DNA of 64,000 nt from Aptenodytes patagonicus. Taxonomy: Eukaryota > Chordata > Aves > Sphenisciformes > Spheniscidae. The stretch spans positions 14,635,464-14,699,463 of the forward strand of contig NC_134958.1 in NCBI RefSeq assembly GCF_965638725.1. Reading direction: 5' to 3'. Below the pieces are notes generated by a model, which did no database searches, was not told the origin of the DNA, and worked only from the letters and a program-made list of their open reading frames with translations. Positions 28,501 through 35,300 of this stretch are shown one piece after another. Numbering within the stretch: the stretch's first letter is position 1; each line of letters opens with the position of its first letter. Position numbers and translations under genes: made by a program.

Positions 28501-30462
28501 TCTCATGCCTACATAAAAACATCAGTCCCTTCATTTCAAGGGGTATACTCGTACTTCTAGCTTGACATTTAGGTTTTCCTAGCTCTCATAGGTTTTTCAC
28601 AATAAATTCAGTCTCCTCCTCACACTTTGCTTTGTGAAAAATGCCAATATGGATAACTTCTACTTCCCACTCTTAGATGTGCATTTAGCTTGAAAAATCT
28701 ACAATTAAAATAATTTTCATTTGCCATGCTGTGAAGGACCACAGTAGAGCATGTAAGTTTTAGGCCTGCAGGAAGCTTTATTCACTGCACTTTCCTCCCT
28801 TTTAATGTTACAGTTGAGATCACAAACACATTTACATTTGTGGAAAAAAGCCTAAAAATTTTAACTTCTGTATTAAATTTAGGTTGCTCATATTCCTACA
28901 GCTGTGAACATAATTTCAGCCTGGAATTCTATTTAAGTTTTAGTTTCTACAGTTCACTTGATTTCACATTAATTATTATAATGTGAATCACACATTAAAA
29001 TCTTGATTATTTCTGCAGGTTAATAATACCGTTGGTATTAACGCATGGCATGGAATGCTGATGCACGATTGCACACGCTGCGACATAAGCAGCCATGAAG
29101 CACATACAATCACAGTGTTGTTTAAGCTACCCAGAATGGCCGGCTTCCAGTCATTCTTCTGCAAAATGCGCTTTTAAAGATAAATGTGTGGGAAGCCCTG
29201 CTTAGAAGCCAAACTGAGGGACAGGTAGAAAGGAAAGGGTGAAGTAAGTTTTCATTTACCATTGTCTAGCATTTTCATTTACCTATATTAGTATCAACCA
29301 CAACCATTATTTAAAAATGCAAAATAAGTCTCAGAAAAAGCATAATCCTAACCCTTATTCACCTAAAAAAAAATCTGGTGCTTTGATGTAAATATGGATT
29401 CCACCACAACTGCCAGCTGTAGTCCAAATACTGCCCCCATGAATCCTCCTGCACGAGGATCCCTAGCTGAGCTCCCTTTCAAGGAAGAGTAAAGAATAAG
29501 CATGTTTCAAACTCAAGAAAATAAAAATCCTGACAGACTTAGGAGATTTCAACAGTTTTAATGCCAATGAATGTCTATGCCTGCAAGAAAATGAAGCATA
29601 TTTAGAATAACAGGGGATAGGAAAGCCCCATGTCTTACTGGTAGGAAAGATGAGGAACAGGAAGAGAGACAAAGACTACGGGAATTCATTTTTTTTCCAC
29701 ATATTCTCACACTGTTAGGGCTGAGCAGTGAAAGCTAAAAACCAAATAATCCCCTACGCCGAGGGATCATAAACACTGGAGTCCAAACCTGGTCTAGCTG
29801 AAGGCCTTACTGAAAGCTTGCCTCAGAGCCACAAGCACTGTAAGATGGAGCACTGTAATTATCCTCTGCTTTATTACAAAGGAGAGACCTGGCCGAGGGC
29901 AGAGGCCTCCTCCAGCAAGGGCCGGCCCCACTTGAGCCCCGGTGCAAGAGGGACCGTTGTTGACCCGTCAGGAGTCCCCTCCACGGCCGCCCCGGGCCCG
30001 TTCGCGCTGCAGATGTCCCCGCCGCAGGTACATCTCCTCGCAGCCTCAGCACGCGTCGGACTGCGACTCTTCAGACACAGCAGCGGGATTTTTTTTTCTT
30101 TCCCCTTTAAATCGTTTCCTTTGTTTCTTTTTGGCCCACCCACCACCGCGAAGTCAGGGCAACGAACGGCAGCAGCGGGTTTAAAGCCGGGCTTTCCGGC
30201 GAGCGCTGGGAGACGCGGCAGCGGGAACCCACCGCCACCCCGCCGGGGGCCGGCCCCGGGCCCCCAGTGCCGCCCGGGCCCCACCTCCCCCCCCCACCCC
30301 ACAGCCCCGCCGCCCGCTCCCGACCAGGCCCCTGCCCCCCCGGCCTCGCCTCCCCACCTCAGCGTTCACCCCACCTCAGGCACCCCTTCCCCACACCGCC
30401 GGCCCGGCCCCCCCACACTCACCCTCCTGGAATTTGGGCTTGGGGTCCTGCTTGGGCGCCAT
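4437..30462 (-). CDS. MORF4L1: MORF4-like protein 1 (MRG15), complete coding region in 12 exons
   Basis: The joined exons give 323 codons plus stop: 30462-30423, 25722-25676, 22507-22440, 20104-20018, 19263-19183, 11083-11058, 10445-10357, 10052-9951, 8309-8221, 6934-6762, 6416-6332 and 4521-4437. Every intron is GT-AG and the phases close exactly. The protein begins [15 protein letters not shown]. It carries an N-terminal chromo-barrel domain (about 12-62) with the aromatic cage Tyr26, Tyr46, Trp49 and Trp53, a lysine-rich linker with a PPRKKRAR nuclear signal (132-139), and the MRG domain (about 150-323). MRG15 is known to read H3K36me2/3 and to join the TIP60/NuA4 acetylase, the SIN3-HDAC complex, ASH1L and PALB2-BRCA2. 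The length equals the short mammalian isoform as I recall it. The start is fixed by the conserved N-terminus. Confidence 0.98.
6332..6416 (-). CDS. MORF4L1: MORF4L1 coding exon 11
   Basis: It encodes residues 268-296 ([20 protein letters not shown] onward). The acceptor is AAACAG and the donor GTAAGT. Confidence 0.97.
6762..6934 (-). CDS. MORF4L1: MORF4L1 coding exon 10
   Basis: This is the largest coding exon. It encodes residues 210-268 ([20 protein letters not shown] through HLLRLF), the core of the MRG domain, known as the surface that binds PAM14 and other MRG ligands. Confidence 0.98.
8221..8309 (-). CDS. MORF4L1: MORF4L1 coding exon 9
   Basis: It encodes residues 181-210 ([20 protein letters not shown] onward) of the MRG domain. 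The acceptor is TGTAG and the donor GTAAGT. Confidence 0.97.
9951..10052 (-). CDS. MORF4L1: MORF4L1 coding exon 8
   Basis: It encodes residues 147-180 ([19 protein letters not shown] onward), the start of the MRG domain. The exon is symmetric, phase 0 to phase 0. Confidence 0.97.
10357..10445 (-). CDS. MORF4L1: MORF4L1 coding exon 7
   Basis: It encodes residues 117-146, with the acidic/serine stretch [13 protein letters not shown] and the basic signal RKKRAR. It ends VDPTVES before a GTATGT donor. I recall the human protein having Asn at position 146, where this has Ser. Confidence 0.97.
11058..11083 (-). CDS. MORF4L1: MORF4L1 coding exon 6 (26-nt microexon)
   Basis: This very short exon encodes the basic run KTKKNKQK. 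It is bounded by TTGCAG and GTAAGT. Phase in 2 and phase out 1 fit both neighbours exactly. Confidence 0.95.
13739..13782. repeat. AT-rich simple repeat
   Basis: This is an ATATATCATATATAG-type sequence, present twice as a direct copy with related units between. It is low-complexity DNA within MORF4L1 intron 5. Confidence 0.75.
16489..16542 (-). other. Candidate 54-nt cassette exon in MORF4L1 intron 5
   Basis: On the minus strand this segment is bounded by a TTTTTCAG acceptor and a GTGAGT donor, with a CTTAAC branch-like site and a pyrimidine-rich stretch some 25-40 nt upstream. Its length is a multiple of three. Inserted between exons 5 and 6 in phase 2 it stays open and would add 18 residues, [18 protein letters not shown], between Val108 and Lys109. 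It holds five CpGs in 54 nt inside a CpG-poor intron. I do not know a described isoform with this insert. It could instead be a decoy splice pair. Confidence 0.45.
19183..19263 (-). CDS. MORF4L1: MORF4L1 coding exon 5
   Basis: It encodes linker residues 81-108 ([19 protein letters not shown] onward). The donor GTAAGA leaves two bases of Val108. The acceptor follows a T-rich tract and reads AAAG, a weak -3 base. Confidence 0.96.
20018..20104 (-). CDS. MORF4L1: MORF4L1 coding exon 4
   Basis: It encodes the end of the chromo barrel ([18 protein letters not shown]), including Trp53, and the start of the linker, up to the split codon of Gln81. The donor is GTAAGT. Confidence 0.97.
22440..22507 (-). 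CDS. MORF4L1: MORF4L1 coding exon 3
   Basis: It encodes residues 30-51 plus two bases of Asn52. Cage residues Tyr46 and Trp49 lie in [10 protein letters not shown]. The acceptor is TTTCAG and the donor GTAAGT. Confidence 0.97.
25676..25722 (-). CDS. MORF4L1: MORF4L1 coding exon 2
   Basis: It encodes residues 14-29, ending LLYEAK. It includes Tyr26 of the methyl-lysine cage. The acceptor is TTTCAG and the donor GTATGT, in phase 0. The intron upstream is 4.7 kb. Confidence 0.97.
25723..30422 (-). other. MORF4L1 intron 1 (4.7 kb)
   Basis: No coding exon is recognised. The promoter-proximal end (29880-30422) is part of the CpG island. A small CpG cluster near 28080-28145 stands out from its surroundings but has no convincing splice borders. 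Introns 2 (3.2 kb), 3 (2.3 kb), 8 (1.6 kb), 9 (1.3 kb) and 11 (1.8 kb) likewise show nothing that I can name. Confidence 0.6.
30423..30462 (-). CDS. MORF4L1: MORF4L1 coding exon 1
   Basis: This exon encodes residues 1-13 and the first base of Gly14, and ends in a GTGAGT donor. The ATG lies inside the CpG island. An in-frame TAA sits directly upstream (CACTTATAA then ATG), so the frame cannot extend further 5'. Confidence 0.97.
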
Positions 30463-30586
30463 TTATAAGTGACTCTCCCTCCTCCCGCCCCCTCCCCGCG
30501 GGGGCCTCACCACCTCCGCCGCATTATGCGCGGCCGGCCCCGGCCGGTGCCGCGCAGGCGCGCTGCGCCGCGCCGCATCCCCCGCG

Positions 30587-30605
30587 GCATGCTGGGACTT
30601 GTAGT
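30587..30605 (-). promoter_or_regulatory. ZNF143/THAP11-type promoter motif
   Basis: The minus strand reads ACTACAAGTCCCAGCATGC. This matches the known SBS2 element (ACTACAAnTCCCAGnATGC) bound by ZNF143 and often found within 200 bp of CpG-island start sites. It lies about 125-145 nt upstream of the MORF4L1 ATG and so probably helps to set that promoter. A GC box (GGGGCGGG) follows at 30613-30620. Confidence 0.8.
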
Positions 30606-30746
30606 CTGCGGCGGGGCGGGAGCGCTCCGCTTCCAGGCCCCCCACTCCGGGGGGATAAAGTATGGGTTTGGCTGCCGATTGCTGGCTGCAAGGGCCGTGA
30701 GGAGCGCGAGCGGATTAAAAAAAACAGAAAAAACGGAGGCATAGGG

Positions 30747-30752
30747 AAAAAA
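30747..30752 (-). terminator. RNA polymerase III terminator of tRNA-Lys
   Basis: There is a run of six T on the minus strand, five nucleotides after the last tRNA base. This is a normal Pol III stop signal. Confidence 0.9.
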
Positions 30753-30757
30753 GATTG

Positions 30758-30830
30758 CGCCCAACGTGGGGCTCGAACCCACGACCCTGGGATTAAGAGT
30801 CCCATGCTCTACCGACTGAGCTAGCCGGGC
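30758..30830 (-). tRNA. tRNA-Lys (anticodon CUU)
   Basis: The 73-nt minus-strand gene folds as a full cloverleaf. The acceptor stem is GCCCGGC paired with GTTGGGC (two G-U pairs) with a G discriminator. The A box is TAGCTCAGTCGG, the anticodon CTT is at 30797-30795, and the B box is GGTTCGAGCCC. The CCA end is not encoded, as normal in eukaryotes. It reads toward MORF4L1 and its 3' end is about 295 nt from that start codon. An AAATATATCC stretch lies about 20-30 nt upstream. TFIIIC bound to its B box could act as a boundary between the two divergent genes (inference). Confidence 0.98.
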
Positions 30831-30958
30831 GCTATGAGGATATATTTGCCCCCGCCATACTCGGCAGAGCTTCCCCGCCCGCGCCCTGACTCTTCCCCGG
30901 CGCGACCGCCAGGGGTCGCCCGCGCGGGAGGGCACGGGCCGGGGGCGCGCTGACCCCA

Positions 30959-31006
30959 GCTCATTTGCATAATTAACATTATCACTTAAGTAATAAGCTA
31001 TTCCCC
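30959..31006. promoter_or_regulatory. AT-rich cluster of POU, homeodomain and NKX-like motifs
   Basis: Within GC-rich DNA, a pocket of about 48 bp holds the exact octamer ATTTGCAT (30963-30970), an overlapping ATAATTAA homeodomain core, and CACTTAA(G), the NKX2 core. It lies about 1.2 kb upstream of the ADAMTS7 ATG and 500 bp upstream of the MORF4L1 ATG. Its function is inferred from motifs only. Confidence 0.45.
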
Positions 31007-31374
31007 CCCGAGGCCGGCAGGAGCGGAGCCGCGGCAGACGCAGCCGTCTGGGAAAGCTGCGGGATTGTCGGTGTCGTCTGGACCACGAGCAGCCCCCGGC
31101 CCGCCGTGCTGCGCGCGGGGAGGAGAAAATACATTTATTCTGCTTTTCTACATTTATTCTGCTCCCTCTGCCCGGGTGGGACGCGAGGGCTCGGGGAGCA
31201 TCCGGCGGGTGTCGCCCGAGGCCCCCCTGGGTAGGGCCCCACCTCGTTTCCCCCCGCTGTCCTTTCACCCTGTACAACGCCTGTTTCGTGGTGCGTTAGG
31301 GCCGAGCTGCGCTCCGAAGCGCGGATTTCTGAGCGTGACCCGATCGTTCAGAAAGCGTCAGAGCTCCAGGGAAG

Positions 31375-31587
31375 GCGGGCTGGAACACCCACCCGCGGGC
31401 TGGAACACCCGCGGGCTGGAACAAACACCCGCGGGCTGGAACACACACCCGCGGGCTGGAACAAACACCCGCGGGCTGGAACACCCGCGGGCTGGAACAC
31501 CCACCCGCGGGCTGGAACACCCGCGGGCTGGAACAAACACCCGCGGGCTGGAACAAACACCCGCGGGCTGGAACACCCGCGGGCTGG
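31375..31587. repeat. GC-rich minisatellite with 16/20-nt units
   Basis: There are twelve copies of the core GCGGGCTGGAACA, followed by CCC (16-nt unit, 's') or by one of three 7-nt spacers ending CCC (20-nt units): CCCACCC (a), AACACCC (b), CACACCC (c). The order is a-s-b-c-b-s-a-s-b-b-s and then a partial unit. The palindrome CCCGCGGG recurs at each junction. The array lies between the two genes, 630 bp before the ADAMTS7 start. Confidence 0.95.
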
Positions 31588-31802
31588 TCCCGCTGGACCG
31601 CGCTCACCAGTCGCCCTTCAGAACGGGCTTATCGGCCACGAAACGCTCGGTTTGCCGTTCTTTACACGCTTTACCCTTCCGGCTTAACGCAGACGGAGCG
31701 AGGCGGTGAGATGCGACGGGCAGAGGAGCGGGAGGGGAGACGGTGGGAAGGCCGCACTCCCACGGTAACGCCCAGGTGTGTTTCGGGAGGAAGGGACTAC
31801 AG

Positions 31803-31810
31803 TTTCCCGC
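31803..31810 (+). promoter_or_regulatory. E2F-like site
   Basis: TTTCCCGC matches the E2F consensus TTTSSCGC. It is preceded by ACTACAG (31796-31802), which resembles the first half of a ZNF143 site. It lies 410 bp upstream of the ADAMTS7 ATG, so it may be in the ADAMTS7 promoter, but a single 8-mer is weak evidence. Confidence 0.35.
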
Positions 31811-32173
31811 GGTCCGCGCGCCCTGCCGAGGAGTTATTTAAACGGCATCAAAGTAGCCAAGTTTTGTATTCCCCACTCATTTTATCCTGAAAAGAAAATT
31901 TTAAAAAAGGTGCGACAAGGGGGAGCCTCAGCCTTGGTTCTGTGCCTGCGAAAACGGCAGCCTCGGGAAAGCATCGTTTTTCACTTTTCACTGAAATTCG
32001 CGCAGCCCCGCGGCGGGAGGGCGGGGGGCACCGGAGGAGCCGCTCGCGGCGGCCGCGGGGGGGCGCCCTCGGGCCGCACCGGGGCCGGGAGGCGCGCGCT
32101 GCCCGGCTCGGCCCGGCCCTGCCCTCGCCCTCCGCAGGCGCGGAGCCCCGCCCGCCGCGGCCGCGCCGCCGGC

Positions 32174-32200
32174 ATGCCCCGCCGCCGCCGGCCGCGCTGA
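32174..32200 (+). promoter_or_regulatory. Short upstream ORF before ADAMTS7
   Basis: An ATG with G at -3 opens an 8-codon frame (MPRRRRPR) that stops at 32198-32200, only 20 nt before the ADAMTS7 start codon. If it is transcribed in the 5' UTR it should reduce initiation at the main start, whose own context (C at -3) is weak. The transcription start is unknown. Confidence 0.4.
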
Positions 32201-32220
32201 GCCGCCCGCTGCCCGCACCC

Positions 32221-32308
32221 ATGCCGGCCCCGGCCGGCCTCCCGCTCCTCGCCGCCGCGCTGGCGCTGGCCGCGGGCGCGCAGGCGGGCGGAGGGACCGC
32301 GCGGACAG
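32221..32308 (+). CDS. ADAMTS7: ADAMTS7 coding exon 1 (signal peptide)
   Basis: It encodes [20 protein letters not shown] and nine further residues, a clear hydrophobic signal peptide with a likely cut after AQA. I chose this start because the signal sequence begins here. An in-frame ATG lies 93 codons upstream (31942) with no stop between, but that extension is arginine- and proline-rich. The donor is ACAG|GTCCGC, weak after the GT, and is chosen because it gives the phase-1 join to exon 2. Confidence 0.8.
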
Positions 32309-35300
32309 GTCCGCGGAGGGGAGCGCGGGGGGTGCGGGGATGTCCGCCGGGCTGCGCGCCGGCATGTCCGCGGCGTGCGGGGATGTCCGCGGGGGGTGCG
32401 GGGATGCAGGCGGGGCGCAGAGTCGCACGGGGGCTGCGCGGGGCGCTCCGCGGGGGAGCGTGGCAGCCGCCGGAGCCGGGCAGCCCGGTGCCCCCCGCCG
32501 CTGCAGCCCCCCCGCTGGGCTCGCCCCGCCGCTCCGGCGGGCTGGGCAGGGCCGGACCCCCGGCTCCCCACGGCCCCCCACGGCCGCAGCGCTGTGCACC
32601 CAGCTGGGGAAGCTCCGGGGCGCTCAGTGCCCGGGGGTGCTTTGCCCCCCGCGATCTGCTGCACGGCTTCCAAACACCGTTTCAAAACTGGGATTTGGTG
32701 GGGGTTTTTGGTTGGTTGTTGGTGGTTTTTTTTTCCCCGGCAGCTGTAATTAAACAGCGGGAACGTGTGCGTGGAAGCCGGGATCGGCCCCGGCCGGAGC
32801 AGAGCCCCGGAGCTGCACGGCCCCCCCTTCCCCACCTCCATCCTTCCCCACCCTAACCCTGACCTTAACCCTCTCCCACGGGAAATCCCAGCGCCTGACC
32901 CCCCCGAGGGCAGGAGGGGCAGCGTGGGGCCCCATGCGCCCCACGGCCGTGAGGTTCCTGCCTTTCCCTGCTCCCTGCCGTGCCTTCGGCAGCGGCAGTG
33001 CCAGTTACCAGGTCCAATTGGTATTTAGGTACCTGACCCCACTGGGCTGCCTTGGGAGTTCAGCATCCAGCTGAAGGGGTGGGAGAGGAGAGGTGATGAA
33101 CCCTAAAGCTAACCATTGAACCCCTTTCTTCCCAGAGCCTGCTCTGCCGTACTCCAGCAGCGACATCGTTCATCCCATCAAGGTTGACGAGAGCGGATCG
33201 TTCCTGTCCTACGATTTGTCCCACCGAGCACTTCACCGAAGGTCTCCTTCCTCCAGGAGCAAGTTTCTCACGTTCTATGAACTGCATTACAAAGGACAAC
33301 CCCTGAAATTCAACTTGAGCCTCAACAGCAACCTCCTGGCGCCTGGGTTCGTCAGTGAGAGGCGATACGGGGGGATCGCTAACGCCAAGATCCAGTCTCA
33401 CGCTTACAACTCCTGCCATATGATCGGGGAGGTTCGGAGCCGGGCGCTGAAGGGAGGCCTGGCCGCGCTCAGCACGTGTGACGGCCTGGTAAGTACAGAG
33501 ATCTTTAATCAATAAGGAAATAGCAGAAGCTGTGTGAAATCCTTTTTTCTGCTAAAGCAATAGCAAAACTCCTCCCAACAGCAGCAGAGTCAGGATCTCA
33601 CCGTGTAGGTTTGATGTGGCCATGGATGAGCTGACTGTAAATTTCCCATGGATTCCAGTGGTTTGGGAACTCTCCGGGACTGTGTTTACTTGTTTGTGTC
33701 CAAATTCCCAAAGAGAGCAATTCTCGTATTGCCTCCGCCTTCTAGTACATAAACGTAGGATTATGGGAAACACATCTGAAAACAAGGTGTTTGAAGCCTG
33801 GAGGTATTTATGATAACACAGCTCATGTATAGTGAAATTACTTTATGTTTTGTGAACACCTCCACTGCCTTATTCCACTGCAAATATTTTCAAAGGCAAT
33901 AGTGACCTGTAAGAGTGGTAAGACTCTAGTGTTGGCACTCAGCAAGGCAAATTCAGGACTTCAGCATAAATGTGTGTATCTGCATTAGCTGGCATCCAGC
34001 TAGCGCAGGTACCAGGTCCCCACAGGGTTTAAAATGTCTTGGGAGTTTGCAGGAGTGTTACCATATAACTTGGTAGTTCCCATGATGTGCAGACCCCCGT
34101 TCCCGAGCAGCGGCCGTGGGATGACAGAGGTGCTGGGGTTTCCCGGAGGTGGTGGGTGTAGGGGGGGGGTTCTCTTTCGCAGGGGCTGACCCTGGGAAAA
34201 CCCCCCGCGTCCCCAGCACAGGCGCGGGGCAGAGGGAGGCACCGCTGCAGAGGGAGGGATCACCAGCAGTGCTCACGCCCGGCATCTCTGTGTTTGGAGA
34301 GACGATAACGCCATCAGATCATCGGTCCGCTGGCTGCCGCAGGTAGCTTCGTTCAGCTGGGGGCTGTGTTTGCATTTTAAGCTTCCTGTGTTTAAATAAA
34401 GGCAGTGTGTGTCTGTACGCTGAGTTAGCCCAGTAGAGCAGGGTGACTTTTAAACGGAAGGTTTGCAGAGGCCACCCAAATCACTGCGCTTTGCCTGGAG
34501 GCGCAAGAGTGTGCTGCTGGATTTCAAGGAGAGGAGCGCAGTGCACAGGTGTGCAGTGGGGAGCATTTCACCATCACCTGAAGCTGCAAGAAGAGAGCTC
34601 AGAGCTTCCCCGCCGTGGCTGATGGCAGGGCAGGACTGGCAGGACAGGAGCTGGGCACGTCCTGGAAGGTGTTGGTTGCTCTTTTCCTACTAAATTTAAC
34701 AGCAGCTAAGGGTGTTCAGCACCCTGCACTTCATGCAGCACCCCTGTCCCCAGGGGGATGAAGGCTGCAGAAAATAGCCAGGTGCATCATTTGGATAAAA
34801 AATAGACCGATGCACCTGGGGGGAACCCACAATCTTTTGATTCATTTTTCTGTGAATGTTTGTATGAGAGAAACTGATGGCTGCAGTGCACACAGAAGTA
34901 GAAAGTGTCGTGAACGCTCCCGTGAATGTCTACTTACGCATGGACACCCCCGGTAATATATGATGTTTCTGGGAACGTTTGCGTGGCCTCATCCTGCCAG
35001 TGAGCTGCAATCTGCCATCAGACTTAGAAATCTCACAGTCTTGCAGTGTGAGGCAGGAAAAACCAAGCTGCTAATAGTGAATGGGCTGAAGGATGTTCAC
35101 CCCGGTCATTTGAAATACCTTCTGGTTAAGAGAATTAAACTTCTCTTTGTGAATTAACCACAGACGGGAGAGCAAATAAGGAAGTTATTCGTTAAATAAT
35201 CTGTCATCCACATAATGTGTCACCTGAAAACACCCATTTCATAGTGGTGTTTGGCGAATCCCATCATTAAGGTCTGTAAAGTGTGTTGAAAATGAGCAGT

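Larger units (their letters stand above)
29880..32650. other. CpG island covering both gene starts
   Basis: The stretch is strongly GC-rich and CpG-rich on both sides of the MORF4L1 and ADAMTS7 start codons. It is interrupted by an AT-rich pocket at about 30959-31006 and by the AT-richer 31840-31990. The boundaries are by eye. Confidence 0.75.

Noticed and set aside
29818-30468. Plus-strand open frame of 216 codons covering MORF4L1 exon 1
   Set aside because: It is antisense to a conserved exon and is low-complexity proline-rich.
30267-30824. Plus-strand open frame of 185 codons across the MORF4L1 start and the tRNA
   Set aside because: Its end (RGARTHDPGIKSPMLYRLS) is the antisense of the tRNA. 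The start is proline-rich antisense of the CpG island.
30507-31277. Minus-strand open frame of 256 codons in the intergenic CpG island
   Set aside because: Part of it (LAQSVEHGTLNPRVVGSS) is simply the tRNA-Lys gene read as protein, a well-known false ORF. The rest is GC-rich sequence with few stops.
31065-31709. Open frames on both strands made of repeats such as AGWNTRGLEQTP
   Set aside because: These arise because the minisatellite unit has no stop in several frames. Nothing indicates translation.
31981-32841. Minus-strand open frame of 286 codons opposite ADAMTS7 exon 1
   Set aside because: It is arginine-, proline- and alanine-rich, as expected from CpG-island DNA. It is not bounded by any gene signal and overlaps the true exon in antisense.
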